Shown in pieces: positions 53,704 through 61,369 of a DNA stretch of 64,000 bases. Origin of the DNA: Aequoribacter sp049615385 (GTDB lineage Bacteria > Pseudomonadota > Gammaproteobacteria > Pseudomonadales > Halieaceae); the NCBI RefSeq assembly GCF_049615385.1, contig NZ_JBMZFL010000002.1; one strand, given 5' to 3'. Position numbers and translations under genes: made by a program. How positions within the stretch are numbered: the stretch's first letter is position 1; each line of letters begins with the position of its first letter. The notes beneath the pieces are model-generated. The model did no database searches. It was not told the DNA's origin and saw only the letters and a program-made list of their open reading frames with translations.

Positions 53704-54089
53704 GTATGGTCTTTGTACAGCGAGCTGGGATCCTTGTCCTATTTACTCTGCTAGCAGCGTGTGAAACGCCAGCGCCCAAGCAAGGCGATACGCGGACGCC
53801 GTCTCTGCCCCAAGCTGTGGAGGTACAGCGGCCGCTGTCACCGGCCTATCTGCGCTTACTTGATGAAGGTCAGCAACAGTTGAACGCCGGGCAAATTGCT
53901 GATGCGATTGCCACATTTGAGCGGGCGCAGCGTATTCACGCTGATAATGCCCGTGTGTATGTAGCCCTGTCGCAAGCTTATAGCAAGGCGGGAGATCGGC
54001 GCGCTTCGGTGGCTATGGCTGAACGCGGTCTGCTGTACTGCAAGGACCTTGATCGTTGCCGCGTGCTACGGAAGCTCGCCGGGAGCTAA
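53700..54089 (+). CDS. TPR lipoprotein
   Basis: A 129-residue predicted lipoprotein: signal peptide with lipobox LLAAC (Cys about residue 21), a Pro-rich linker, then about one and a half tetratricopeptide repeats (YLRLLDEGQQQLNAGQIADAIATFERAQRI and ARVYVALSQAYSKAGDRRASVAMAERGL). The start ATGA overlaps the mrcB stop with GGAG upstream, indicating coupling to PBP1b. It is possibly a PBP1b-associated factor, inferred from position only. The 3' end overlaps modF by 24 bases. Confidence 0.83.
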   Translation: MSMVFVQRAGILVLFTLLAACETPAPKQGDTRTPSLPQAVEVQRPLSPAYLRLLDEGQQQLNAGQIADAIATFERAQRIHADNARVYVALSQAYSKAGDRRASVAMAERGLLYCKDLDRCRVLRKLAGS

Positions 54090-55538
54090 GTCTCGGCATA
54101 CCAGTTGGTAACCCGAATCATTGGGCATGAATTCTAAGCATTGGTTAATGCATCTCGGGTACTCGCCAATACTGTGGCTGACAAAAATCAGTTGGGTATG
54201 TCCCGCGTTAGCGACATGATCAATAGCGTCGAGTAGTTGCTCAGTATGAACCGCGTCTAAACCCAGCGTAGGCTCATCTAGGATGAGCATTTTGGGCTGT
54301 TTGACCATAGCACGGGCCAATAAAATAATGCGCTGTTGGCCAAAGGAGAGGGTATCGAACTCGGTGTTGACCAAATCGCTCAAACCGAATGATTGCATCC
54401 AAGCCTTGGCCTGCCGGATTTGTCCGTCTGTTGGCTTTTGGTAGAGCCCCTGGCTGTCATAAAAGCCCGAGATGACAACGTGTAGCGTTTTTTGACGCGG
54501 CGGAAAGTTTAGGTGTGACGCCGAGTCCACCACACCAAAACAACGTTTAATATCCCAGACACTCTCGCCACTGCCGCGCTTAGTGCCAAATACCGTAATG
54601 TCTTGTCCATAGGCTTTTGGATTGTCGCCAGTAATTAAGCTTAACAGTGTTGTTTTGCCTGATCCGTTGGGCCCCGCTAAAAGCGTGTGCTGCTGTTTGC
54701 CCATACGCCAGTTCACATCGTTCAAAATGGTGGTATCACCATAGCGCACATTGACGTGGTTCAGAATGAGCGCGTCCTCGGACGGCGTATCCCGTTTTTG
54801 GGTATCCATTGGTAGGTCGATTAACGGATGTTTTTCGCACGCAAAGACCGCTTGAACGTCGCTGCGCGCTAACACCTCGCGCTTAGGCCCGTGTGCAAGA
54901 ATTTTGCCTTGATCTAACACCAGCAGGTGCGTGACGCCCTCTGGTAATTGTTTGATGTCTCGGTAGAGCAGGATGACTGGATCGGCTTTATTGAGCAAAA
55001 AGCTCAGGGCTTCATGCAGGGTTTGTTGACTGCGCTTGTCTAGGCCGTCAGTCGGGGTATCTAAAATCAGCAGGCCCGGCGTTTGATAAATCGCCTGTGC
55101 CAGCAGTGCTTTTCGTGCCTCACCGGTTGATATAAAACGTAGGCCGCGATCTAGGATGTGTTTGATGCCTAGGCGCTCGATCCATTCTAGGGCGTCATTG
55201 TTAAGCGCTGGGCCGCCACTTATGGCTTGGCGCACTGTGGTGCCTGGGTCCGCGGCATCGGGTCGAAATTCCGAATCATCCAGTTTTTTATCCCGCTCAA
55301 TCAGGGTTTTTTGTTGTTCGAAACACACGTACGCAATGCCCCGCTCACGGGTTTGATCCGAAATGGAACACTTGCCGACATAATGCTTGGCGCTGCCGCT
55401 GATGATGTTAGCTAAACTCGACTTGCCGGCGCTGTTACGACCGACAATGGCCCACTGTTCGCCGGGTTGGATTTGCCAGCTGATGTTGCGCAGTACCGGA
55501 TTTACTCGGTAGGTCAAACTGATGTTTTCGAGCGTCAA
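54066..55538 (-). CDS. ModF-like double ABC ATPase
   Basis: A 490-residue protein with two ABC ATPase domains and no membrane segments, closely similar in length and layout to E. coli ModF (490). NBD1 has Walker A GRNSAGKSS and a Walker B reading LLILDTPTDGLD, with Thr where the catalytic Glu is expected. NBD2 has GPNGSGKTT and an intact LILDEPTLGLD. Signature-like STGEARKAL and SFGQQRIILLA are present. No modABC genes are near. The only listed start is TTG 55538, which lacks a Shine-Dalgarno; a strong AAGGAG precedes an in-frame ATC at 55565, so the true start may be non-canonical. Confidence 0.85.
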   Translation of the reverse strand: MTLENISLTYRVNPVLRNISWQIQPGEQWAIVGRNSAGKSSLANIISGSAKHYVGKCSISDQTRERGIAYVCFEQQKTLIERDKKLDDSEFRPDAADPGTTVRQAISGGPALNNDALEWIERLGIKHILDRGLRFISTGEARKALLAQAIYQTPGLLILDTPTDGLDKRSQQTLHEALSFLLNKADPVILLYRDIKQLPEGVTHLLVLDQGKILAHGPKREVLARSDVQAVFACEKHPLIDLPMDTQKRDTPSEDALILNHVNVRYGDTTILNDVNWRMGKQQHTLLAGPNGSGKTTLLSLITGDNPKAYGQDITVFGTKRGSGESVWDIKRCFGVVDSASHLNFPPRQKTLHVVISGFYDSQGLYQKPTDGQIRQAKAWMQSFGLSDLVNTEFDTLSFGQQRIILLARAMVKQPKMLILDEPTLGLDAVHTEQLLDAIDHVANAGHTQLIFVSHSIGEYPRCINQCLEFMPNDSGYQLVCRDLAPGELP

Positions 55539-55611
55539 AACAGGCGCTGAACTTGAGGCTTTGATATGATGCTCCTTGCTTTAAAATCACAGTGTAATTC
55601 GGGGATATTTC

Positions 55612-56229
55612 GTGCTCACGCAAATTGAACAGGCCTTGCAAAGCTACCAGCGGTCGCAGCACCCCATGCGGGAGGTGTCGCGTAAAGCGGCGGTGGCAAT
55701 CATGTTGTCTGAGCAAGCCGGCGACACCTCGGTGCTAATGATACGCCGAGCCGAACGCAAGGGCGACCCTTGGTCGGGCCATATGGCGTTTCCTGGCGGC
55801 ATGGTTGATCCTACGGACGACCATTCGTTCGCAGCCGCAGTGCGAGAAACCGAAGAAGAAATTGGTTTTGTCTTATCAGAGCAGGATCGAGTGATTGGAC
55901 GTTTGTCCGATATACGTGCAAGGCGAGCACAAACCCATGAAGATAAGGGTTTAGTGGTGTGCCCCTATGTGTTGCGAGTAGATCGCACCATCGATCCCAA
56001 TCCAAATCATGAGGTTGCTGAAGTTGTGTGGGTGCCACTAACGTTTATTCGCGACCTGAGTAACCGAAGGCAAATGCCAGCCGAGCTGTTGGATATGCCA
56101 AGGCACATCCCCTGTTATCGCTACGGCGATCGGATTATTTGGGGTATGTCTTTGGCGATGCTAGACGAGATGCTGTCTCATACCTTTGATGACCACCCAG
56201 ATCCCTGGTCGATGGAGGCCCCTGTCTAA
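55612..56229 (+). CDS. Nudix hydrolase, CoA pyrophosphatase (NudL)-like
   Basis: A 205-residue Nudix protein. The box GGMVDPTDDHSFAAAVRETEEEIG, preceded by SGHMAFPGG, matches the CoA pyrophosphatase/NudL subgroup, where the glutamate five residues after the first glycine is Asp and REAEEE binds magnesium. It likely cleaves CoA or related nucleotides to the phosphopantetheine form. GTG start after GGGGA. Its stop interlocks with that of the convergent gene. Confidence 0.85.
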   Translation: MLTQIEQALQSYQRSQHPMREVSRKAAVAIMLSEQAGDTSVLMIRRAERKGDPWSGHMAFPGGMVDPTDDHSFAAAVRETEEEIGFVLSEQDRVIGRLSDIRARRAQTHEDKGLVVCPYVLRVDRTIDPNPNHEVAEVVWVPLTFIRDLSNRRQMPAELLDMPRHIPCYRYGDRIIWGMSLAMLDEMLSHTFDDHPDPWSMEAPV

Positions 56230-56819
56230 CGCTTAATATGAAGACGGGTGTTGATCATTAGTTCGCGCAGGGCTGGATCTACTTGGGTGGCTTCTTTTAA
56301 GGTTTCGCGATCGATATCACCCGTAACAAAGCCTTTGATAATGCGGCTTAACACGGGTGTGAGCTTGGGTTCAAAATCCCACTTGGTCGCGTCGATAATG
56401 GGGCCTGAGACCCAGTCATTCGAAACAGGCAAAAAGTACCCTCCGCAACCGGGTAGGCTGTAGTCACCCTTGCGACCGTAGCTGATGTTTGGTGTCATGG
56501 GGTCAAAACCGCCCTCGGGCACAGCATCGATTTTGCCCAATGCCAAAATCCATTCCTCGCCGACCTCAAACTCCGCGATCTCGGCGCGGCATAGATCGCC
56601 CGTTTTTAACCAAATACGCACTTGTTCGCGGTAGCTTGTGCCTTTGAACTCGTCGAGCACCTCAATATCCATCGAATTGCCTTTGATTTGAACAATTCGG
56701 CCGTGGCTAATGTAGTCAACGCGTTCGGTTATGTCTGCGAAGCTGCCTTGCCAAAGACATTCACAGGCGACACTGGGCAAGCTGAGTGTCAGGAGTAACA
56801 AGAGCGACAGCGCGCGCAT
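56226..56819 (-). CDS. Secreted Cys-x-Cys protein, TIMP/NTR-like (uncharacterised)
   Basis: A 197-residue exported protein. The signal peptide is about residues 1-18 and cleavage after SVA would leave a mature N-terminus CECLWQGSF. Four cysteines remain (19, 21, 77 in GDLCR, 125 in LPGCGG). An N-terminal Cys-x-Cys followed by a beta-rich domain (GRIVQIKGNSMDIEVLDEFKG, QVRIWLK, GEEWILALG) resembles NTR/TIMP-type OB folds. The LPSVAC sequence is an imperfect lipobox, so a lipoprotein is the alternative. It is encoded 3 bases after hemB and shares its operon. No function can be assigned. Confidence 0.72.
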   Translation of the reverse strand: MRALSLLLLLTLSLPSVACECLWQGSFADITERVDYISHGRIVQIKGNSMDIEVLDEFKGTSYREQVRIWLKTGDLCRAEIAEFEVGEEWILALGKIDAVPEGGFDPMTPNISYGRKGDYSLPGCGGYFLPVSNDWVSGPIIDATKWDFEPKLTPVLSRIIKGFVTGDIDRETLKEATQVDPALRELMINTRLHIKR

Positions 56820-56822
56820 GGT

Positions 56823-57833
56823 TTAGCCCTTTAACAGGCGCGCCGCTGCAGGGGCAAAGTAAGTGAGAATGCCATCACACCCTGCACGTTTAAACGCTAA
56901 TAAAGACTCCACCACAACTTTGTCATGATCGAGCCAACCGTTTTGGAAGGCAGCGCAGTGCATGGCGTATTCGCCGCTCACTTGATAAGCGAAAGTGGGT
57001 GCGAGCAGTTCGCTTTTTACTCGTTGAACGATATCAAGATAAGGCATGCCGGGTTTGACCATGATCATGTCGGCACCTTCTTGCAAGTCGAGTGCGCATT
57101 CATGCAGCGCCTCGTCGGAATTGGCTGGGTCCATCTGATAGGTGGCTTTGTCGCCTTTGCCTAAATTACCCGCCGAGCCTACAGCGTCGCGGAAAGGACC
57201 GTAGTAAGCGCTCGCATATTTGGCCGAGTAGGCCATGATAAGTGTATCGATATGGCCGTCTAACTCCAGCGCTTCCCGGATAGCGCCTATACGCCCGTCC
57301 ATCATGTCTGATGGCGCGACGATATCAACGCCGGCTTGTGCTTGGCACAGAGCCTGTTTTACCAATACCTCGGTCGTGACGTCGTTTAGCACGTAGCCAT
57401 CGTCGTCGATGATGCCGTCTTGCCCATGCGTGGTATATGGGTCTAATGCCACATCGGTCATGATTAAAAGGTCGGGATAAGCTGCCTTTAACGCACGGAC
57501 AGCTGTGGGTACTAGGCCTTCGTCGGAATAGGCCTCCTCGGCGAGTAACGATTTTTTATCGGCAGGAACGACAGGGAACAAGGCGAGACAGGGGATGCCG
57601 AGTTCTACCCATTCAGCGGCGTCTTGAATCAGCTCATCGACGCTCAGGCGTTCGATACCTGGCATGGACGCGACGCTTTCGCGCTGTTTCTGCCCTTCCA
57701 AAATAAATACGGGATAGATTAAATCCTTAACGCTTAGCTGTGATTCGCTGATTAAGCCACGGCGGTTCGCCGATCTGCGCAGCCGACGCATTCGGGTTAG
57801 CGGAAAAGCGCCTCGGTTGGCTGCAAAACTCAT
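56823..57833 (-). CDS. hemB: Delta-aminolevulinic acid dehydratase (porphobilinogen synthase)
   Basis: A 336-residue enzyme condensing two ALA to porphobilinogen. The Schiff-base lysines lie in IMAYSAKYASAYYGPF and MIMVKPGMPYLDI. The metal loop reads DVALDPYTTHGQDG, with Asp in place of the zinc cysteines, i.e. the magnesium-dependent Pseudomonas type. It overlaps hemL by 4 bases. Confidence 0.97.
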   Translation of the reverse strand: MSFAANRGAFPLTRMRRLRRSANRRGLISESQLSVKDLIYPVFILEGQKQRESVASMPGIERLSVDELIQDAAEWVELGIPCLALFPVVPADKKSLLAEEAYSDEGLVPTAVRALKAAYPDLLIMTDVALDPYTTHGQDGIIDDDGYVLNDVTTEVLVKQALCQAQAGVDIVAPSDMMDGRIGAIREALELDGHIDTLIMAYSAKYASAYYGPFRDAVGSAGNLGKGDKATYQMDPANSDEALHECALDLQEGADMIMVKPGMPYLDIVQRVKSELLAPTFAYQVSGEYAMHCAAFQNGWLDHDKVVVESLLAFKRAGCDGILTYFAPAAARLLKG

Positions 57834-59128
57834 AAGCCATCCTCTTGTGCGATTTTTGCCATCGCCTTACCGGCGGCTTCGATCGTTAATTCGATATGCT
57901 CATCGGTATGCGCGCTCGACATAAAACCTGCCTCGTAAGAAGCGGGCGCTAGGTATACGCCTTGATCCAGCATACTGTGGAAAAAACGCTTGAAGCGGTC
58001 GGTATCGCAAGCCATTACCTGCTGGTAATTCTGGACCTTTTCTTCTTCGGTGAAGAATAACCCGAACATGGTGCCCGCGTAGTTGGTGGTGAACGGTATG
58101 CCTGCTTTGTCTGCTTCGGCTTGAATGCCTTGGCACAAAGCCTCGGTGTGTGCGAACAGCGGCTCGTAAAATCCGTCAGCTGAAATAATATCAAGCGTTG
58201 CTAGTCCCGAAGCCATAGCAATAGGGTTGCCGCTTAAGGTGCCGGCTTGGTAAACGGGGCCCAAAGGAGAGACATGCTCCATGATGTGTTTTTTGCCGCC
58301 AAACGCGCCTACGGGCATGCCGCCGCCAATGATTTTGCCCAATGCTGTCAGGTCGGCTTCAATGCCATAATAACCCTGGGCGCCCGCGGTGCCGAAGCGG
58401 AAGCCGGTCATGACTTCGTCAAGAATAAGTACAGCGCCTGATTGATCACAGACTTCGCGCAAAGCTTGGCGGAATTCGGGGGTGGGCAGTATGCAGCTCA
58501 TATTGCCGCACACAGGCTCGACGATGACGCAGGCGATTTCTTCGCCGCGTTGAGCAAAGCACTCGCGCAGCCCGTCGGGATCGTTATACGTTAGCGTGAT
58601 GGTATGCTCCGCGATTGAGGCAGGGACACCCGGTGAGCTGGGTACGCCAAAGGTTAGCGCGCCAGAGCCTGCTTTTACGAGCAGCGAGTCCGAGTGACCG
58701 TGATAGCAGCCCTCAAACTTTACGATGGCATCGCGACCGGTATAACCGCGGGCAATGCGCAGGGCGCTCATGGTTGCCTCGGTGCCAGAGTTCACCATTC
58801 GCACCATTTCCATGTTAGGCAGTGCCGCGCAAATGCGTTCAGCTAGCTGAATTTCAAGTTCAGTAGGTGCGCCGTAGCTCAAGCCAAATTGTGCCCGCTG
58901 GACAACAGCATCGCGCACATGTGGGTGATTGTGGCCCATAATCATTGGTCCCCACGAGAGTACGTAATCGATATAACGTTTGCCATCAACATCATACAGG
59001 TAAGGACCATCGGCCTTGTCGATAAACACTGGGGTGCCGCCCACTGCCTTGAAGGCGCGGACGGGTGAGTTGACACCACCGGGAATGTGGATGCCAGCGC
59101 GTTGGAAAAGAGTTTCTGATTGATTCAT
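57830..59128 (-). CDS. hemL: Glutamate-1-semialdehyde 2,1-aminomutase
   Basis: A 432-residue class III PLP enzyme making 5-aminolevulinate in the C5 pathway. It has GGVNSPVRAFKAVGG, SGTEATMSALRIARG, LDEVMTGFR and the PLP lysine in LGKIIGGGMPVGAFGG. It precedes hemB with a 4-base overlap, so two consecutive haem steps are translationally coupled. Confidence 0.97.
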   Translation of the reverse strand: MNQSETLFQRAGIHIPGGVNSPVRAFKAVGGTPVFIDKADGPYLYDVDGKRYIDYVLSWGPMIMGHNHPHVRDAVVQRAQFGLSYGAPTELEIQLAERICAALPNMEMVRMVNSGTEATMSALRIARGYTGRDAIVKFEGCYHGHSDSLLVKAGSGALTFGVPSSPGVPASIAEHTITLTYNDPDGLRECFAQRGEEIACVIVEPVCGNMSCILPTPEFRQALREVCDQSGAVLILDEVMTGFRFGTAGAQGYYGIEADLTALGKIIGGGMPVGAFGGKKHIMEHVSPLGPVYQAGTLSGNPIAMASGLATLDIISADGFYEPLFAHTEALCQGIQAEADKAGIPFTTNYAGTMFGLFFTEEEKVQNYQQVMACDTDRFKRFFHSMLDQGVYLAPASYEAGFMSSAHTDEHIELTIEAAGKAMAKIAQEDGL

Positions 59129-59144
59129 GTTGATTTGGGCCCGA

Positions 59145-59567
59145 TTAAAGAGTGGGTTTTAAAACGACAAGGATAACGATTGCAAACAAAAACAACACGG
59201 GGATTTCGTTAAAAAATCGATAAAACACGTGCGTATGCCAATCGGCATCTTCCAAGATAATCTTCAGGTAGCGACCACATTGATAGTGATAAACCCACAA
59301 AAAAGCAACGCCGGCAAATTTAGCCCACCACCAGACTTGAGTTTGATAGTAGTCCCAATTTAGATGCAGCAGAGCAATGCCGAAGCCTGCGGTTAAAAAT
59401 AGAAACGGCGTGACAAATCGATACAGCTTGCGTGCCATAATGGCCAATTGCGCGCGCGTCTCAGCGTGCTCTGAGGACGCGTGGTAGACAAAGATACGCG
59501 GTAAGTAGAATAAGCCAGCGAACCAGCAAACCATAAAAATAATGTGAAAAGCTTTTAGCCATAGCAT
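59145..59567 (-). CDS. hemJ: Protoporphyrinogen oxidase HemJ
   Basis: A 140-residue membrane protein with four helices. The sequence KAFHIIFMVCWFAGLFYLPR with FVYHASSEH, YHYQCGRYLK and RFFNEIP match HemJ (UPF0093), including the essential His near the N-terminus and the conserved NE-P motif. It oxidises protoporphyrinogen IX to protoporphyrin IX. Placement 16 bases before hemL and 5 bases after the CLC gene supports the assignment. Confidence 0.94.
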   Translation of the reverse strand: MLWLKAFHIIFMVCWFAGLFYLPRIFVYHASSEHAETRAQLAIMARKLYRFVTPFLFLTAGFGIALLHLNWDYYQTQVWWWAKFAGVAFLWVYHYQCGRYLKIILEDADWHTHVFYRFFNEIPVLFLFAIVILVVLKPTL

Positions 59568-59572
59568 GGTTG

Positions 59573-61324
59573 TTACCCGTTGCGCGCGGCGCGGTTGATC
59601 AGTTTTTCGATATCGTTAGACCAGACGCCGGCGATCACCTGGCCCGTTTGATCTTGGATCAAAGCAATTTCGGCGTTGTTGTTGCTAAGTACATCTCTAA
59701 CGCGCTTTACCGAAGCAGTATCGTCAAGCGTGACGTAACTAAAACGCCTCACGTCTAGGTCGCTGACTGACAGGTCCTCGCGCTCGACGACTCTTTGCAG
59801 CAGGTCTTGCGTTTTGACGATGTACGATGGTTCGCCATGGCGTGTAATGATACACCATGGAGCCTCAATCATCGCAAACTCTTCTTGGGTTGCAGATTGG
59901 TCAGCTTCTAAGGCGGTGAATTGAGTACTCCAGCAAGCGCTAACGTGGGTGCTGTGTAGCAAGCGAAGAAGAGGATTGTGTTGAGAAGATTCATCCACTG
60001 TTTCTAAAATTTGGTAAATAGAGCGTTGCCGCAGTAAGCTGGTAAATACGATTGTCCCTGCGACCATGCAGATCAGTGCAGGCATGGTGGTTTGTAAATT
60101 GCGAGTCAGTTCAACGGCCGCTAATATACCCGCTAAGGGCGCATTAATCATGACGCCCATAGTGGTGGCCATGCCAACAACCGCATAGAGGCTGTGTTCA
60201 CTGCTCATTTCGGGTATCGCCAGCGCTCCAAGGTCGCCCACCAATGCGCCTATCGTGGCGCCTATGAATAGACTGGGACCGATGGTTCCCACAGGCATGC
60301 CTACGCCTGCGGTCAGACTCGTGGTGGCGATTTTTGCCAGCGCAAGAAGAACCAGGAAGATAAGCGTCACTTGGCCGCTCAGTAAAATCGCCACGGTATC
60401 TGTACCCATGCCCATGACCTCTGGGATGAAAGCGGCAATGCATCCGGTTGTGAGACCTGCGAGTCCAAATCGCAGCCATATTGGCCACTGCAAGACGGGT
60501 TCTAGCCGCTTAACGCTTGCTGTAATGCAGGCAGCCGAGGCGCCACAGGCAATGCCGAGCAAAACAATAAGAGGCAGCTCTGCAAGGGATTGAAGATGGG
60601 CCTGAGGTGCGGCAAAAATGGCTTCGGTGTTGCCAAACCATTGCGTAATGACGGAAGCGGTTGCGGCCCCAACCAATACTGGTATGAAGCCGACCACAGT
60701 ATACTCGGCAAGTATGACTTCCATTGCAAAAATGACACCGGCAAGCGGCGTGTTAAAGGCGGCGGATATACTAGCTGCCGTGCCGCAAGCAATGAGTATG
60801 CGCAAGCTGTTGTTGGGGAGCCTAAAGCGCTGTCCAAGTGCGCTGGCGACGGTGGCGCCGATATGCACTCCTGGCCCCTCGCGCCCACCCGACTGACCGC
60901 TCGCCAACCCGATAATGCCAACGATAGTTTGAGTCAGGGCATTGCGTAATGGCAATTGACCATAGTGGCTGTCTAGGTGGTGTATTACGTGGCGAATACC
61001 GGTGCTACGACTGGGTTCCTTCAAGGCATGCAGTATAAAGGCAATCACCAAGGCACCGCCGGTCGCGAGCCCCACACGGTGAAGTATCGACAAAGCTTCG
61101 AAGCCCTCGGCGGTGGCGCTGCTGCCTAATAGTGAGCCCAGTGCTTGAATGCCCCAAAAAAATCCAAGCACCGCGAAGGCAGCGAGTGTGCCGCTCATCA
61201 GGCCCAACACGCTGTAGCCGGCTATCGCATCGTAACTGGATAGATGATCGCGGAAGCGACTGAATTTTAATCGCTTTATTTTGCGCATGCGTGCTCGGAA
61301 AATTGCAAAACTACACCTTATCAT
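59573..61324 (-). CDS. CLC-family chloride channel/transporter with CBS pair
   Basis: A 583-residue CLC protein. The hydrophobic core (about 30-450) has the gating motif GREGP (147-151, Glu149), the anion-loop GTIGPSLFIGA, and STGIR in place of GSGIP. Two CBS domains occupy the C-terminus (about 460-575). At the internal proton-glutamate position (E. coli ClcA Glu203) the sequence is AMEVIL, with Val as in ClC-0/1/2-type channels, and not Glu as in antiporters. It begins a haem operon. The start may be 61324 or the in-frame ATG at 61288; neither has a clear Shine-Dalgarno. Confidence 0.9.
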   Translation of the reverse strand: MIRCSFAIFRARMRKIKRLKFSRFRDHLSSYDAIAGYSVLGLMSGTLAAFAVLGFFWGIQALGSLLGSSATAEGFEALSILHRVGLATGGALVIAFILHALKEPSRSTGIRHVIHHLDSHYGQLPLRNALTQTIVGIIGLASGQSGGREGPGVHIGATVASALGQRFRLPNNSLRILIACGTAASISAAFNTPLAGVIFAMEVILAEYTVVGFIPVLVGAATASVITQWFGNTEAIFAAPQAHLQSLAELPLIVLLGIACGASAACITASVKRLEPVLQWPIWLRFGLAGLTTGCIAAFIPEVMGMGTDTVAILLSGQVTLIFLVLLALAKIATTSLTAGVGMPVGTIGPSLFIGATIGALVGDLGALAIPEMSSEHSLYAVVGMATTMGVMINAPLAGILAAVELTRNLQTTMPALICMVAGTIVFTSLLRQRSIYQILETVDESSQHNPLLRLLHSTHVSACWSTQFTALEADQSATQEEFAMIEAPWCIITRHGEPSYIVKTQDLLQRVVEREDLSVSDLDVRRFSYVTLDDTASVKRVRDVLSNNNAEIALIQDQTGQVIAGVWSNDIEKLINRAARNG

Positions 61325-61345
61325 TCTGATCGAAGGCTCTATACT
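61318..61345 (+). promoter_or_regulatory. Probable sigma-70 promoter of argC
   Basis: TTATCA (61318-61323), a 16-bp spacer and TATACT (61340-61345) precede argC by 24 bases, with a GGGGAG ribosome-binding site at about 61360. No ARG box was identified. The -35 overlaps the start region of the divergent CLC gene. Confidence 0.4.
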
Positions 61346-61369
61346 ATGCGTTTTCGGTAGGGGAGTGTT

